Shown: positions 1 through 7,849 of the stretch, piece by piece
Layout of the letters: each line of letters opens with the position of its first letter
Position numbering within the stretch: position 1 is the first letter of the stretch
NCBI RefSeq assembly: GCF_046546175.1
Contig: NZ_JBKGYF010000012.1
Span: forward strand, 1 to 32,270
Length of the DNA stretch: 32,270 bases
Direction of reading: 5' to 3'
DNA from: Methanohalobium sp046546175
Lineage (GTDB): Archaea > Halobacteriota > Methanosarcinia > Methanosarcinales > Methanosarcinaceae
Translations under genes and position numbers: made by a program
Notes under the pieces: generated by a model
What the model was told of the DNA's origin: nothing
The model's database searches: none
The model's input: only the letters and a program-made list of their open reading frames with translations

Positions 1-95
1 TTTTGTCATATTCGTTCCTGACACACAGGTCGGAGATACTGAAAATATTAAAATAACCAAGGTTTTGAGAAAATTCGCTTTTGCTGAAAAAGTAG
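1..95 (+). repeat. Direct repeat, copy A (TRAM gene 3' part)
   Basis: Bases 1-95 match bases 258-352 with a single substitution (position 56, A versus T). The identity stops just before the stop codon, where copy B carries three extra bases. The left end of the repeat lies outside the window. Confidence 0.9.
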
Positions 96-100
96 AATAA
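1..100 (+). CDS. TRAM-domain RNA-binding protein, copy 1 (3' end only)
   Basis: Only the last 32 codons are in the window, read from base 2 and ending in TAA at 98-100. The reading matches the C-terminal half of the complete TRAM gene just downstream, with one Thr/Ser difference and a slightly different C-terminus (VE instead of VAQ). Single-domain TRAM proteins of methanogens are small beta-barrel RNA binders, and some act as cold-responsive RNA chaperones. That family role is known; the role here is inferred. The gene forms a tandem pair with the next one, separated by 50 bases. Confidence 0.75.
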   Translation, partial: FVIFVPDTQVGDTENIKITKVLRKFAFAEKVE

Positions 101-150
101 AATTACAAACCAATTAATTAGACATTGAATATTTAAGGACGTGTATTAAT

Positions 151-360
151 TTGTATAGAGACACTGAATCTACTGCTCCGGTTGAAGCCGGTGAGACCCA
201 TGAAGTAACAATTGAAGATATTGCCAGAGAAGGCGACGGTATTGCCAGAATTAATGGTTTTGTCATATTCGTTCCTGACACACAGGTCGGAGATACTGAA
301 AATATTAAAATATCCAAGGTTTTGAGAAAATTCGCTTTTGCTGAAAAAGTAGCACAATAA
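151..360 (+). CDS. TRAM-domain RNA-binding protein, copy 2
   Basis: A 69-residue protein made of a short acidic leader and one TRAM domain. The domain shows the usual order: a V.IEDIAREGDGIARI strand pair, then GFVIFVP, then VGD..KI and a basic C-terminal strand (KVLRKFAFAEKV). TRAM domains bind RNA, and stand-alone versions are abundant in methanogens, where they are proposed RNA chaperones. The start is TTG at 151, with AAGGA at 135-139 upstream; no ATG or GTG is available in frame. A hairpin plus T-run follows the stop. Its 3' half is almost identical to the neighbouring copy, which points to recent duplication or gene conversion. Confidence 0.88.
   Translation: MYRDTESTAPVEAGETHEVTIEDIAREGDGIARINGFVIFVPDTQVGDTENIKISKVLRKFAFAEKVAQ
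258..352 (+). repeat. Direct repeat, copy B (TRAM gene 3' part)
   Basis: Partner of bases 1-95, with 94 of 95 positions identical. It lies wholly inside the second TRAM gene. The sequences after the two stop codons are unrelated, so the repeat boundary falls at the gene end. Confidence 0.9.
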
Positions 361-387
361 TATTTGTCATTAACATACAGAACATTA

Positions 388-430
388 TGGGTTGATAATT
401 CAACATCTAACCCAGAATTTAACTTTTTTT
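388..430 (+). terminator. Hairpin plus T-run after the TRAM genes
   Basis: TGGGTT at 388-393 pairs with AACCCA at 409-414, and a run of seven or more T follows at about 424-430. The position 28 bases after the TRAM stop suits a transcription terminator. The T-run alone could suffice in an archaeon. Confidence 0.55.
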
Positions 431-498
431 AGCATTAATAGGTATTAGCTTGGAGTATAGCCCTTTAAAAAATTATTTAAATCAATATAGCCAATATA

Positions 499-1155
499 TT
501 GATTACGACACTCAAAGCCTTATTTTTAAATTGTACTCTTAAAAGGTCTCCAGAAGTTTCAAATACAAGAGCTCTGATTAACAAAGCTGTTAAGTTATTC
601 GAAGAGCAGAGTGTTGAAACAGAGGTTATCCGTGTAGCAGATTACAATATTCCGGTCGGGGTCACATCATATGAAGGTGAAGGTGATGAATGGCCTGACA
701 TATTAAACAAAATCAAAGAAACCGACATCCTGATTATGGGGTCACCAATATGGTTCGGGGTAAGGTCCTCATTGCTGCAAAAAGTGATGGAACGGCTGGA
801 TGGAACTTATATGGAAGCAGACCCAGAAACCGGGTAGTTCCCATTGTATGGTAAAGTGGCTGGTGTAATTGTTACCGGTAATGAGGATGGAGCACATAAT
901 GTAGCATCCAATACATTGTTCAATCTAACACATCTGGGATGCACTGTACCACCAAACGTGGATTCATACTGGCTCGGACCTGCTGGTCCCGGTCCAAGTT
1001 ATATAGAAGCAGGTGGCCAAAAACACCTTTACACCAACAAAACTATCCGTTTCATGGTCCACAACCTTGTATATTTTGCCAAACTTATAAAGGATAACCC
1101 CATACCTACTGATATTAACAAACTATATGAAGATGCCAAAAAAGAAAGTGAATAA
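499..1155 (+). CDS. FMN-reductase-type flavoprotein with in-frame TAG (possible pyrrolysine)
   Basis: Two open stretches, 499-837 and 838-1155, lie in the same frame and are separated only by a TAG codon at 835-837. Read through, they give a single 218-residue NADPH-dependent FMN reductase/flavodoxin-like protein of normal family length. The N-terminal part has the LFLNCTLK strand and a GSPIWFGVRSS flavin-binding loop. The C-terminal part has GVIVTGNEDGAHNVAS. As I recall the family, Gln usually stands at the TAG position, so a single C-to-T change (CAG to TAG) explains it. In a pyrrolysine-decoding methanogen TAG can be read as Pyl (residue 113); otherwise this is a nonsense-truncated gene. 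No frameshift or further stop is seen. The TTG start lacks a clear ribosome site, so the start is uncertain. Partner and substrate are unknown. Confidence 0.7.
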
Positions 1156-1164
1156 AGTTTACTA

Positions 1165-1185
1165 ATTTTTGCTTTTTTTTTTCTT
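1165..1185 (+). terminator. T-rich terminator after the flavoprotein gene
   Basis: Two T-runs (five, then nine or more T) lie within 30 bases of the stop at 1155. Oligo-T tracts are sufficient to terminate archaeal transcription. No hairpin is seen. Confidence 0.45.
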
Positions 1186-1270
1186 GGATTTAGACCTGTT
1201 TTATTGTTGATGTTGCAAAATAATTCTATTGTTTTTTGGTCCGGCTAATAATATTTACCTGACTAAAAGC

Positions 1271-1278
1271 TTATATAT
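1271..1278 (+). promoter_or_regulatory. TATA box for the feoB operon
   Basis: TTATATAT, preceded by an A-rich BRE-like stretch, lies about 80 bases upstream of the feoB ATG. Transcription would begin near 1300, placing the repeated motif at 1315-1346 inside the start region or leader. Confidence 0.45.
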
Positions 1279-1314
1279 CATTATATATTTACGTATCATC
1301 ATGCAAGTTTAGGA

Positions 1315-1346
1315 TGACCAAATATGATTCATCTGACCGAATATGA
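1315..1346 (+). promoter_or_regulatory. Direct repeat between promoter and feoB, possible operator
   Basis: TGACCAAATATGA (1315-1327) recurs as TGACCGAATATGA (1334-1346), 12 of 13 bases identical and 19 bases apart, just before the feoB ribosome site. Because the operon ends in a DtxR-type metalloregulator, this could be its binding site. That is inference; the match to any known DtxR operator is weak. Confidence 0.3.
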
Positions 1347-1357
1347 GGAGATGGTCT

Positions 1358-3403
1358 ATGAAATTTCCATTCACTACAAAACCTCTGACCTGTTGTAATA
1401 CCCCTAATACCACATCAGATAGTTCAAACAGAATTGTACTGGTTGGCAGTCCTAATGTCGGGAAAAGCGTCATTTTCAACGCCCTTTCAGATAGTTATGC
1501 CATTGCTTCCAACTACCCCGGTACAACTGTAGAGATCAGTAAAGGAAACGGGATGATAGGTAACAAGAAATATGAAATTATCGATACTCCTGGTAGTTAT
1601 TCACTGATGCCCATCACAGAGGAAGAACGTGTTGCACAAAGGCTTTTTTTCGAAAAAGCTTCTCTTTATATCCATGTAGTCGACGCCAAGAACCTGAGAA
1701 GGATGTTACCCCACACTCTGCAATTAATAGAAGCAGGCAAACCGCTTATTTTGGTACTTAATATGATGGATGAAGTAGCAGAACGCGGTATCAGAATTGA
1801 TACACAAAAACTTGAAAAAATACTCAAAATACCGGTCATACCTGCTGTTTCAAACAAAGGGAAGGGTATACCGGAGCTTAAAAAAACGATATCACAATAC
1901 AATTCAAACCCACAGGATTTTACAATCGAATACAACAACGACATAGAAAAAGCAATAAAAGACATTGAATCCTGTCTACATGGTGATTATGAAGTATCAA
2001 AACGGTCCATTTCCCAGTTGCTTCTCCAGAAAGATAAGGTGGCATTTGACCTAATACAGAAACAGGGAGAGGATACCACTGCCATAAAAAATATCGTTTC
2101 AAATACAGAAAACAAATTCAACAGCCCTATCAACTATATAATGACAGTTGAAAGGCAACACATTACTAATAGAATAGTCAACACTGTAATGAAAAAAAGT
2201 ACAACTTCATCCTATACAGGTTCAGAAGCTACAGATAATAAAAGTTATGAAGATACCGATTCAAATATAAAAAAACGTATCGACCACCTTATTTCGAAAC
2301 CATTGACAGGCATTCCTATACTGTTCCTTGTTCTTTATTTTGGAATGTATCAATTTGTAGGTGTATTTGCAGCAGGTACTGTGGTAGACTTTCTTGAAGG
2401 TGTATTGTTCGGAGAATATATCATCCCCTGGGTGACTCAAAATTTTAACGCTCTTGTTCCATATCCTGTAGTACAGAGCCTTTTTGTTGGTGACTATGGG
2501 ATTCTAAACCTAGCTCTAACCTATGCAATCGCATTGATACTTCCTATAGTGGGTGCTTTTTTCCTGGTTTTTTCGATAATCGAGGATTCTGGATATCTCC
2601 CCCGACTTGCCATGCTAATTGACAGGGTGTTCAAAAAAATAGGGCTCAGCGGCAGAGCAGTAATACCCCTCGTACTGGGATTCGGATGCGGTACAATGGC
2701 TACTATGGTAACCCGTACCCTTGAAAAACCACGTGAGAAGATATTAACAACCCTGCTACTATCACTTGCTATACCATGTTCTGCACAGCTTGGTGTAATA
2801 CTTGGAATAATGTCTGCAAAGCCAATGGCACTTCTACTCTGGGCTGTGGTAATGGTTCTGGAATTCCTGTTTATCGGGTACATTGCTGCAAAGGTTCTAC
2901 CCGGTGAAAAACCGAGTTTCTTTCTGGAAATGCCTTCCCTGAAAGTACCTAAACTATCCAATGTACTTATTAAAACATATTCCCGGATGCAATGGTACTT
3001 CCTTGAGGTGATGCCACTGTTCATAATTGCAAGCGTGCTGATATGGATTGGTAAACTGACGGGAATATTTGGACTCCTTATAGATCTTTTAAAATACCCT
3101 TCCCAGTGGATAGGACTGCCTTCTGAAGCAGCTGATGTTTTCTTACTGGGGTTCTTTAGGCGGGACTTTGGGGCAGCAGGATTATACGAACTGAACAAAA
3201 CTGGATTAATGGACGGTGTGGATTTGCTCGTTGCAGCAGTCACGCTGACATTATTCATGCCGTGTATAGCCCAGTTTATGATGACTCTTAAAGAAAGAGG
3301 TCTTAAAATTGCACTTGCAATGGCAGCTTTCATATTCCCCTTCGCCTTCTTTGTAGGATTTGTTGTCAACAATATAATGAACATTCTCGGAGTTACACTA
3401 TGA
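1358..3403 (+). CDS. feoB: Ferrous iron transport protein B
   Basis: FeoB is the GTP-regulated Fe2+ uptake permease in the cytoplasmic membrane. The 681-residue product has an N-terminal G domain with the P-loop GSPNVGKS (about 30-37), switch I YPGTT (about 53-57), G3 DTPG (about 76-79) and G4 NMMD. A spacer domain and a polytopic C-terminal membrane domain from about residue 310 follow, with typical Gate segments around PRLAMLIDRVFKKIGLSGRA and GFGCGTMATM. I place the start at ATG 1358, behind GAGGAG at 1345-1350; an in-frame ATG at 1343 overlaps that site. A 25-residue leader with a Cys-Cys pair precedes the G domain. The stop codon overlaps the next ATG (ATGA), indicating translational coupling. 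Confidence 0.95.
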   Translation: MKFPFTTKPLTCCNTPNTTSDSSNRIVLVGSPNVGKSVIFNALSDSYAIASNYPGTTVEISKGNGMIGNKKYEIIDTPGSYSLMPITEEERVAQRLFFEKASLYIHVVDAKNLRRMLPHTLQLIEAGKPLILVLNMMDEVAERGIRIDTQKLEKILKIPVIPAVSNKGKGIPELKKTISQYNSNPQDFTIEYNNDIEKAIKDIESCLHGDYEVSKRSISQLLLQKDKVAFDLIQKQGEDTTAIKNIVSNTENKFNSPINYIMTVERQHITNRIVNTVMKKSTTSSYTGSEATDNKSYEDTDSNIKKRIDHLISKPLTGIPILFLVLYFGMYQFVGVFAAGTVVDFLEGVLFGEYIIPWVTQNFNALVPYPVVQSLFVGDYGILNLALTYAIALILPIVGAFFLVFSIIEDSGYLPRLAMLIDRVFKKIGLSGRAVIPLVLGFGCGTMATMVTRTLEKPREKILTTLLLSLAIPCSAQLGVILGIMSAKPMALLLWAVVMVLEFLFIGYIAAKVLPGEKPSFFLEMPSLKVPKLSNVLIKTYSRMQWYFLEVMPLFIIASVLIWIGKLTGIFGLLIDLLKYPSQWIGLPSEAADVFLLGFFRRDFGAAGLYELNKTGLMDGVDLLVAAVTLTLFMPCIAQFMMTLKERGLKIALAMAAFIFPFAFFVGFVVNNIMNILGVTL

Positions 3404-3570
3404 AATGCCCGATGTGTGGATACGAATTTACTGAACCGGACAATGCTCAGTGTACGGGATGCGGAAGATTGCATTCCTGCAATATGCAGCGCTGTCCTAA
3501 TTGCGATTATGAAATTGTAACTGAAGCAAAACTGATAAAAAAACTAAGAGGGTTGTTCAAATGGAAATAA
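3400..3570 (+). CDS. Small double zinc-ribbon protein of the feo operon
   Basis: A 56-residue protein hidden between feoB and the regulator. It starts with an ATG that overlaps the feoB stop (ATGA) and ends in TAA at 3568-3570, inside the next gene. It has four Cys pairs: CPMC (3-6), CTGC (18-21), C27 with C32, and CPNC (32-35), followed by a basic C-terminal tail (KLIKKLRGLFKWK). This is the layout of a small metal-binding zinc ribbon. Its role is unknown. The overlaps at both ends show it is translated with FeoB and the DtxR-FeoA protein, so a part in iron uptake or in iron sensing is a fair inference. Confidence 0.8.
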   Translation: MKCPMCGYEFTEPDNAQCTGCGRLHSCNMQRCPNCDYEIVTEAKLIKKLRGLFKWK

Positions 3571-4214
3571 CCGAAGATGCGGAAGAAGTTCTGGAAAGGT
3601 TGTGGATATGTTCCCAGGAACACGGACAAAATTCTATCGAACTTGAGTCACTGGAACTGGACAAAGATTCCCCTGAAATCCAGGAATTATTGGAGTTGGA
3701 CAACATTGATTTATTTTCGGATTCAAAAATTGTTTTAAAATACGAGGGATACCTTAACGCAAAAAATGTTGTCAGACGTCACAGACTCGCTGAAAGGCTG
3801 CTGGTAGATGTACTGGATAAAAAAGAGGGAGTACATAAATCAGCATGTGAATTCGAACATATATTACACGACGGTGTCGATGACAAGGTATGTATCCTGC
3901 TGGGACATCCACGAACATGCCCCCATGGAAATCCCATACCAAAGGGTGAATGTTGCAGAAAGGGACAGAAGGAAGTAAGCAGTATTGTCGAACCCCTTTC
4001 TGCATTAAAACTCAATCAAAAGGGCAAAATCGCATATTTTGAAATACAGGATAATGAAAAATTGCAGAAACTAATGTCCATGGGAGTTCTGCCAGGTATG
4101 CCGGTCACCCTGGTACAGTCATATCCGTCATATGTTTTTGATCTGGACCAGACCCGTTACGCTGTGGACAAAGAAATGGCGGATTACATATTTGTAAGAA
4201 TAGAAAACAGATGA
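3561..4214 (+). CDS. DtxR-type metalloregulator fused to a FeoA domain
   Basis: A 217-residue protein. Residues 1-70 look like a divergent winged-helix part. Residues 72-130 carry the DtxR/MntR dimerisation and metal-binding signature: RRHRLAERLL, then CEFEHIL (Cys-Glu-His ligands at 96-100), then LGHPRTCPHGNPIP. Residues 145-217 form an SH3-like FeoA domain (LSALKLNQKGKI, LMSMGVLPGMPV). DtxR proteins repress iron-uptake genes when Fe2+ is bound, and FeoA domains help FeoB. As the last gene of the feoB operon, it probably autoregulates iron uptake while also supplying the FeoA function, since no separate feoA is present. Its start lies within the zinc-ribbon gene. CC at 131-132 could add a metal site. 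Confidence 0.88.
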   Translation: MEITEDAEEVLERLWICSQEHGQNSIELESLELDKDSPEIQELLELDNIDLFSDSKIVLKYEGYLNAKNVVRRHRLAERLLVDVLDKKEGVHKSACEFEHILHDGVDDKVCILLGHPRTCPHGNPIPKGECCRKGQKEVSSIVEPLSALKLNQKGKIAYFEIQDNEKLQKLMSMGVLPGMPVTLVQSYPSYVFDLDQTRYAVDKEMADYIFVRIENR

Positions 4215-4230
4215 CTGAATATCCAGTCAT
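4211..4230. terminator. Bidirectional stem-loop spanning two convergent stop codons
   Basis: ATGACTG at 4211-4217 pairs perfectly with CAGTCAT at 4224-4230 around a 6-base loop. The TGA stops of both convergent genes (4212-4214, and 4227-4229 on the minus strand) lie inside the arms, so a single palindrome could end transcription of both operons. Confidence 0.55.
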
Positions 4231-6374
4231 TCTGTCATCAACCTTTTTAAACTCATCCTTGCGTTTGATATTTCTTCAAGGGAGAGGACAATTTCTGTGT
4301 TTGCATAGGATATTGCCAGCAGGTCTCCACCGGTATTACCGATGATTGCATGTGGTACATCATTTAGTAAATCTCTGACATATTCAGGTTCTGATGTAGC
4401 GATTATAGCTCTTGCGTGTGATTCAGAGAATAGTACATCATCTACACGCAAGCCATTGCCTACTGAATTCAGGTTCACCTCGGCACCGATTCCATCACAC
4501 ATCTCACATAATGCTACAACAAGACCTCCAGAGGATAGATCATGTGAAGCACTGACCCTGCCGCTGAGAACTGCACTCCTTATCGCATCCAGTATAAAAT
4601 CCGCATTTTTAGGCACCTCTGGTACACTACCATATGAACGGTAACCATACAGGTTGTAATACTCCGACCCTCCAAGCTCATCACGGGTTTCGCCTACCAG
4701 TATAATCGTATCATCTTCATTGACAAAATGTGAAGGGGGTGTCAATGTCACATCGTCAGTAACCCCGACCAAACCTATGGAAGGTGTCGGTGCTATTGCA
4801 GTTCCGCGTTCTTCACTTTCATTATATAATGATACATTCCCTCCTACAACTGGTATCGAAAGTTCGCGTGCACAATCACCAAGACCGAGTATAGCCTGTT
4901 TAAACTGCCAGTAAATATCGCCTTTTTCAGGATTCCCGAAATTGAGACAGTCCACAATCGCTATACCTATTCCACCTTTAACCGCCAGATTCATGGCATT
5001 TTCAAAAATTGTCCCTCTACCTCCTTTATAGGGGTCAAGTAACGTATGCCTGGGATTGCATCCGCAGGACATGACCAGTCCTTTATTACCTGAAATCCGC
5101 AGTACTCCTGAATCATCACCGGATTTTACAGATGTCCTTATCTGGACTTCATGGTCATATTGACTGTATATCCAGTCTTTTGATGCTGTATTATACGAAG
5201 ATATCACATCAAGAATGGTCACTTTTAAATCCAAAGGTAACTCAGGTTTTTCACCCCGGTTTTGAAGAACAGGATGATTAGATGGTCGTTCAAAAGTAGG
5301 ACAGCCTTCTGTCAGGAGTTTGACCGGTATATCCGCTACAATTTCACCCTCAAATTCTGCTGTATAATTCGAATCTTCTTTTAATACCCCTATCACGCTG
5401 GCACTGAGATCATATTTTTCAGCAACATCAAGCATGAGATTTACATCATCCGGTTCAACCTCCAGAAGTATACGCTCCTGGGATTCTGCTATAAGGATTT
5501 CAAAGGGTTTCATACCGGACTCACAGAGCGGAACATTATCAAGAAACATATATGCACCCAGATTCCCTTTGGATGCCATTTCTGAACTGGCACCTACTAT
5601 ACCAGCTGCCCCAAGGTCCCGGCATGATTTAACATATCCTTTATCAATCCCTTCAAGAGTAGATTCGATCAATAGCTTCTCTGTGAACGGGTCACCTATC
5701 TGAATACTTGGACGTTCTTCAGATTCTGCTTCTTCTGAGAGGTCTCTGGATGCAAATGAAGCTCCTCCGAGACCGTCACGACCAGTTGTTGCCCCCATTA
5801 GTATAAGTTTGTTTCCAGCTTTTTCCGCCTTTGCTGTCACCAGATTATCTTTGTGTGCAAGACCTACACACACAACATTTACCAGAGGATTTCCACTATA
5901 GGAATCATCAAAAAACGCTTCACCTCTAACTACAGGTACTCCTATACAATTACCATAACCTGCGATGCCTTCGATAATATGTTCAAATAGATACAGGTTT
6001 TTTGAATTATTCAGCGGTCCGAAATAGAGTGGATCCATGAGTGCTATTGGACGCGCTCCCATGGAGAGAATGTCACGCACTATCCCCCCAACACCTGTAG
6101 CTGCTCCATTATAGGGGTCCACATAAGACGGATGATTATGGCTTTCCATACCCAGAGCAAGTACCCATTGATCATCGAATTCTATTATAGCTGCATCATC
6201 TCCGGGTCCGATTACAACCCTTTCACCGGATGAAGTGAATGATTTAAGTAATGGAGCACTTGAGCGATAAGAACAGTGTTCACTCCAGAGATTTAAAAAA
6301 CATCCTTGTTCAACTAGGTTCGGTTCTCGTCCCATTTCTTCTGTTATTATTTTCAGGTCATTTTCAGGTAGCAT
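4227..6374 (-). CDS. purL: Phosphoribosylformylglycinamidine synthase, PurL subunit
   Basis: PurL makes FGAM from FGAR, ATP and ammonia in de novo purine synthesis, working with PurQ and PurS in archaea. The 715-residue product has the family's N-terminal SEHCSYRSSAPLL block, the GPGDDAA phosphate loop, the ESHNHPS and GVGGIVRDI motifs, and in the second half GGGN-type repeats such as PVVGGNVSLYNES and SHDLSSGGL. The start is ATG 6374, with AGAGGT six bases upstream; a longer TTG frame from 6392 would overlap that ribosome site. The gene stands alone on this strand, converging on the feo operon. purC lies 2.7 kb away on the same strand but is not contiguous. Confidence 0.95.
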   Translation of the reverse strand: MLPENDLKIITEEMGREPNLVEQGCFLNLWSEHCSYRSSAPLLKSFTSSGERVVIGPGDDAAIIEFDDQWVLALGMESHNHPSYVDPYNGAATGVGGIVRDILSMGARPIALMDPLYFGPLNNSKNLYLFEHIIEGIAGYGNCIGVPVVRGEAFFDDSYSGNPLVNVVCVGLAHKDNLVTAKAEKAGNKLILMGATTGRDGLGGASFASRDLSEEAESEERPSIQIGDPFTEKLLIESTLEGIDKGYVKSCRDLGAAGIVGASSEMASKGNLGAYMFLDNVPLCESGMKPFEILIAESQERILLEVEPDDVNLMLDVAEKYDLSASVIGVLKEDSNYTAEFEGEIVADIPVKLLTEGCPTFERPSNHPVLQNRGEKPELPLDLKVTILDVISSYNTASKDWIYSQYDHEVQIRTSVKSGDDSGVLRISGNKGLVMSCGCNPRHTLLDPYKGGRGTIFENAMNLAVKGGIGIAIVDCLNFGNPEKGDIYWQFKQAILGLGDCARELSIPVVGGNVSLYNESEERGTAIAPTPSIGLVGVTDDVTLTPPSHFVNEDDTIILVGETRDELGGSEYYNLYGYRSYGSVPEVPKNADFILDAIRSAVLSGRVSASHDLSSGGLVVALCEMCDGIGAEVNLNSVGNGLRVDDVLFSESHARAIIATSEPEYVRDLLNDVPHAIIGNTGGDLLAISYANTEIVLSLEEISNARMSLKRLMTE

Positions 6375-6477
6375 TAATGAACCTCTTACCAATCAATCGT
6401 ATCATGAACACAGAATATAATTAAATAAAGGTTACTTTTCAGGTTGATTATTGTTACTCTATAAATTATACTTATAT

Positions 6478-6831
6478 TTACGCTACATCAAAGAACAACC
6501 GTTCTCCTTCCACCAGACCGTGTTCTGATATATTGTTCTTTTTCATCTCAATGATATATCTGGCTTTCTTTTTTGAAGATGAAATTCCCGTCCATGGTTT
6601 AAGATTTACAGCCTTTATTATTCTTTTATCATCATCAAGGAACAATACATCTATGGAAAATCTAACAAAAAACATATGAACAGAAGCTTTTTTAGGTTTA
6701 TCGAATACAAAAACAAGTGCATAATTATCAGAAATGTCCTTTTTAAACATTAAACCTCTTGATTGTGAAAAGAAAGTCTTTGCAAATTCCACATCTGATG
6801 CAATTGTTTTACCATTAGATTTTAATATCAT
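6478..6831 (-). CDS. DUF192 family protein
   Basis: A 117-residue protein with the DUF192 core: an SRGLMFKKD segment near residue 30, then ALVFVFDKPKKASVHMFFVRFSIDVLFLDDD near 43-75. The latter corresponds to the family's conserved M-F/M...PLDILFLD stretch. Some DUF192 members are exported in bacteria and many archaeal ones are cytosolic; no signal peptide is visible here. The function is unknown. The gene diverges from aIF1 across an AT-rich 110-base promoter region. Confidence 0.8.
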   Translation of the reverse strand: MILKSNGKTIASDVEFAKTFFSQSRGLMFKKDISDNYALVFVFDKPKKASVHMFFVRFSIDVLFLDDDKRIIKAVNLKPWTGISSSKKKARYIIEMKKNNISEHGLVEGERLFFDVA

Positions 6832-6942
6832 ATTTGTTTACTCTTATTTACTATTTATATAAATATACAAACTCATATAAAACTTTGTAAATTAAAATAT
6901 TTGCAAATACCTTAATATAAAAGCGGAGGAAAAACCAGAAAA

Positions 6943-7251
6943 ATGAGTTCGGAAATGTGTTCAGTTTGTGGATTGCCTAAAGAACTTTGCATATGCGAAG
7001 AAGTAGCAAAAGAACAACAGAGGATTACAGTCAAAGTTAACAGACGAAGATATGGTAAAGAAGTCACCATTGTGGAAGGTTTAGATGCAAATGAAATAGA
7101 CCTGAATGAACTTGCCACATATCTCAAATCCAAATTCGCATGTGGCGGTACTGTAAGAGGAAATGCCATTGAATTACAGGGAAACCATCGTTCCCGGATG
7201 AAAGATGTCCTTGTTGCAAAAGGATTTTCTCCAGACCAGATTAAAGATTAA
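6943..7251 (+). CDS. Translation initiation factor aIF1 (SUI1)
   Basis: The archaeal counterpart of eIF1, which binds the small ribosomal subunit near the P site and polices start-codon selection. The 102-residue protein has an N-terminal four-Cys element (CSVCGLPKELCIC, residues 6-18) as in other euryarchaeal members. The SUI1 core follows: RITVKVNRRRYGKEVTIVEGLD, then a KFACGGTVRGNAIELQGNH block. The start is ATG 6943 behind GCGGAGGA (6923-6930). It is monocistronic, with about 220 non-coding bases after it. Confidence 0.93.
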   Translation: MSSEMCSVCGLPKELCICEEVAKEQQRITVKVNRRRYGKEVTIVEGLDANEIDLNELATYLKSKFACGGTVRGNAIELQGNHRSRMKDVLVAKGFSPDQIKD

Positions 7252-7396
7252 TTGGGGCAAGGGGTACATACACAGCTATGTGACAATTTAACTGTTTGTT
7301 TATAAAAACTAAATTACATAAATGAAACCATGAACCTACTATCAAATTTTGGACTGATTTCTTATCCAAAATTTTTGTTTACTTCACAATATTCTA

Positions 7397-7404
7397 TTTA
7401 TATA
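7397..7404 (+). promoter_or_regulatory. TATA box for the HTH regulator-nreA pair
   Basis: TTTATATA sits 71 bases upstream of the ATG at 7475 and predicts a leader of roughly 45 bases. It is the only good TATA match in the 223-base gap after aIF1; the rest of the gap shows no clear structure. Confidence 0.4.
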
Positions 7405-7474
7405 CATAAGCAATAATTTGGCAGTATAATTGGGTTCACCATTATCAATAGGCGTTTAAAGGGAAGTATATATT

Positions 7475-7849
7475 ATGAAACCTCCATGCGAAATCATGGT
7501 GCAGAAAGTCCTGCCGTCCATCAGAGCTGAACTTGTTCGTGTAATGATGTTTGAGTATGGATGCTCTCAAAATGAAGTTGCAGACATACTGGGACTTTCA
7601 CGTGCTGCTGTTTCCCAGTATGTAAGCCTGAAACGCGGTGCAGGTGTAGGATTTTCAGAAGCCACCAACAAAGAGCTCAGTAAATTTGCGTCTGAGCTTA
7701 TAAACGGGCTCACCATAAAAGAAAAAACAGAAGGCATGTGCCGTGTCTGTAAACTAGTGCAAAAATCAGGCTGGCTATATAAAAATGCACCTGAAGCCGG
7801 TTACTGCATTTTATGTGATGAACTGGAAGATGACCGGGATCAGCATTGA
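7475..7849 (+). CDS. HTH transcriptional regulator with C-terminal zinc motif
   Basis: A 124-residue predicted DNA-binding protein of the COG2522 type. Residues 28-55 form a helix-turn-helix (CSQNEVADILGLSRAAVSQY). The C-terminal third carries two Cys pairs, CRVC (about 89-92) and CILC (about 111-114), likely holding one zinc. Its stop overlaps the start of nreA (TTGA), so the two proteins are probably co-translated. That suggests a link with DNA repair or with control of the nreA operon, but no target is known. The ATG start has a modest upstream ribosome site (AAAGGGAAG). Confidence 0.8.
   Translation: MKPPCEIMVQKVLPSIRAELVRVMMFEYGCSQNEVADILGLSRAAVSQYVSLKRGAGVGFSEATNKELSKFASELINGLTIKEKTEGMCRVCKLVQKSGWLYKNAPEAGYCILCDELEDDRDQH

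Noticed and set aside
844..1155. Independent 103-codon gene starting at TTG 844
   Set aside because: It is the C-terminal half of the flavoprotein in the same frame, begins in mid-domain and has no ribosome site of its own.
2521..3474. 317-codon open frame on the minus strand
   Set aside because: It lies opposite the feoB membrane domain, has low-complexity Ser/Arg/Ile content and matches no family; it is a shadow of feoB.
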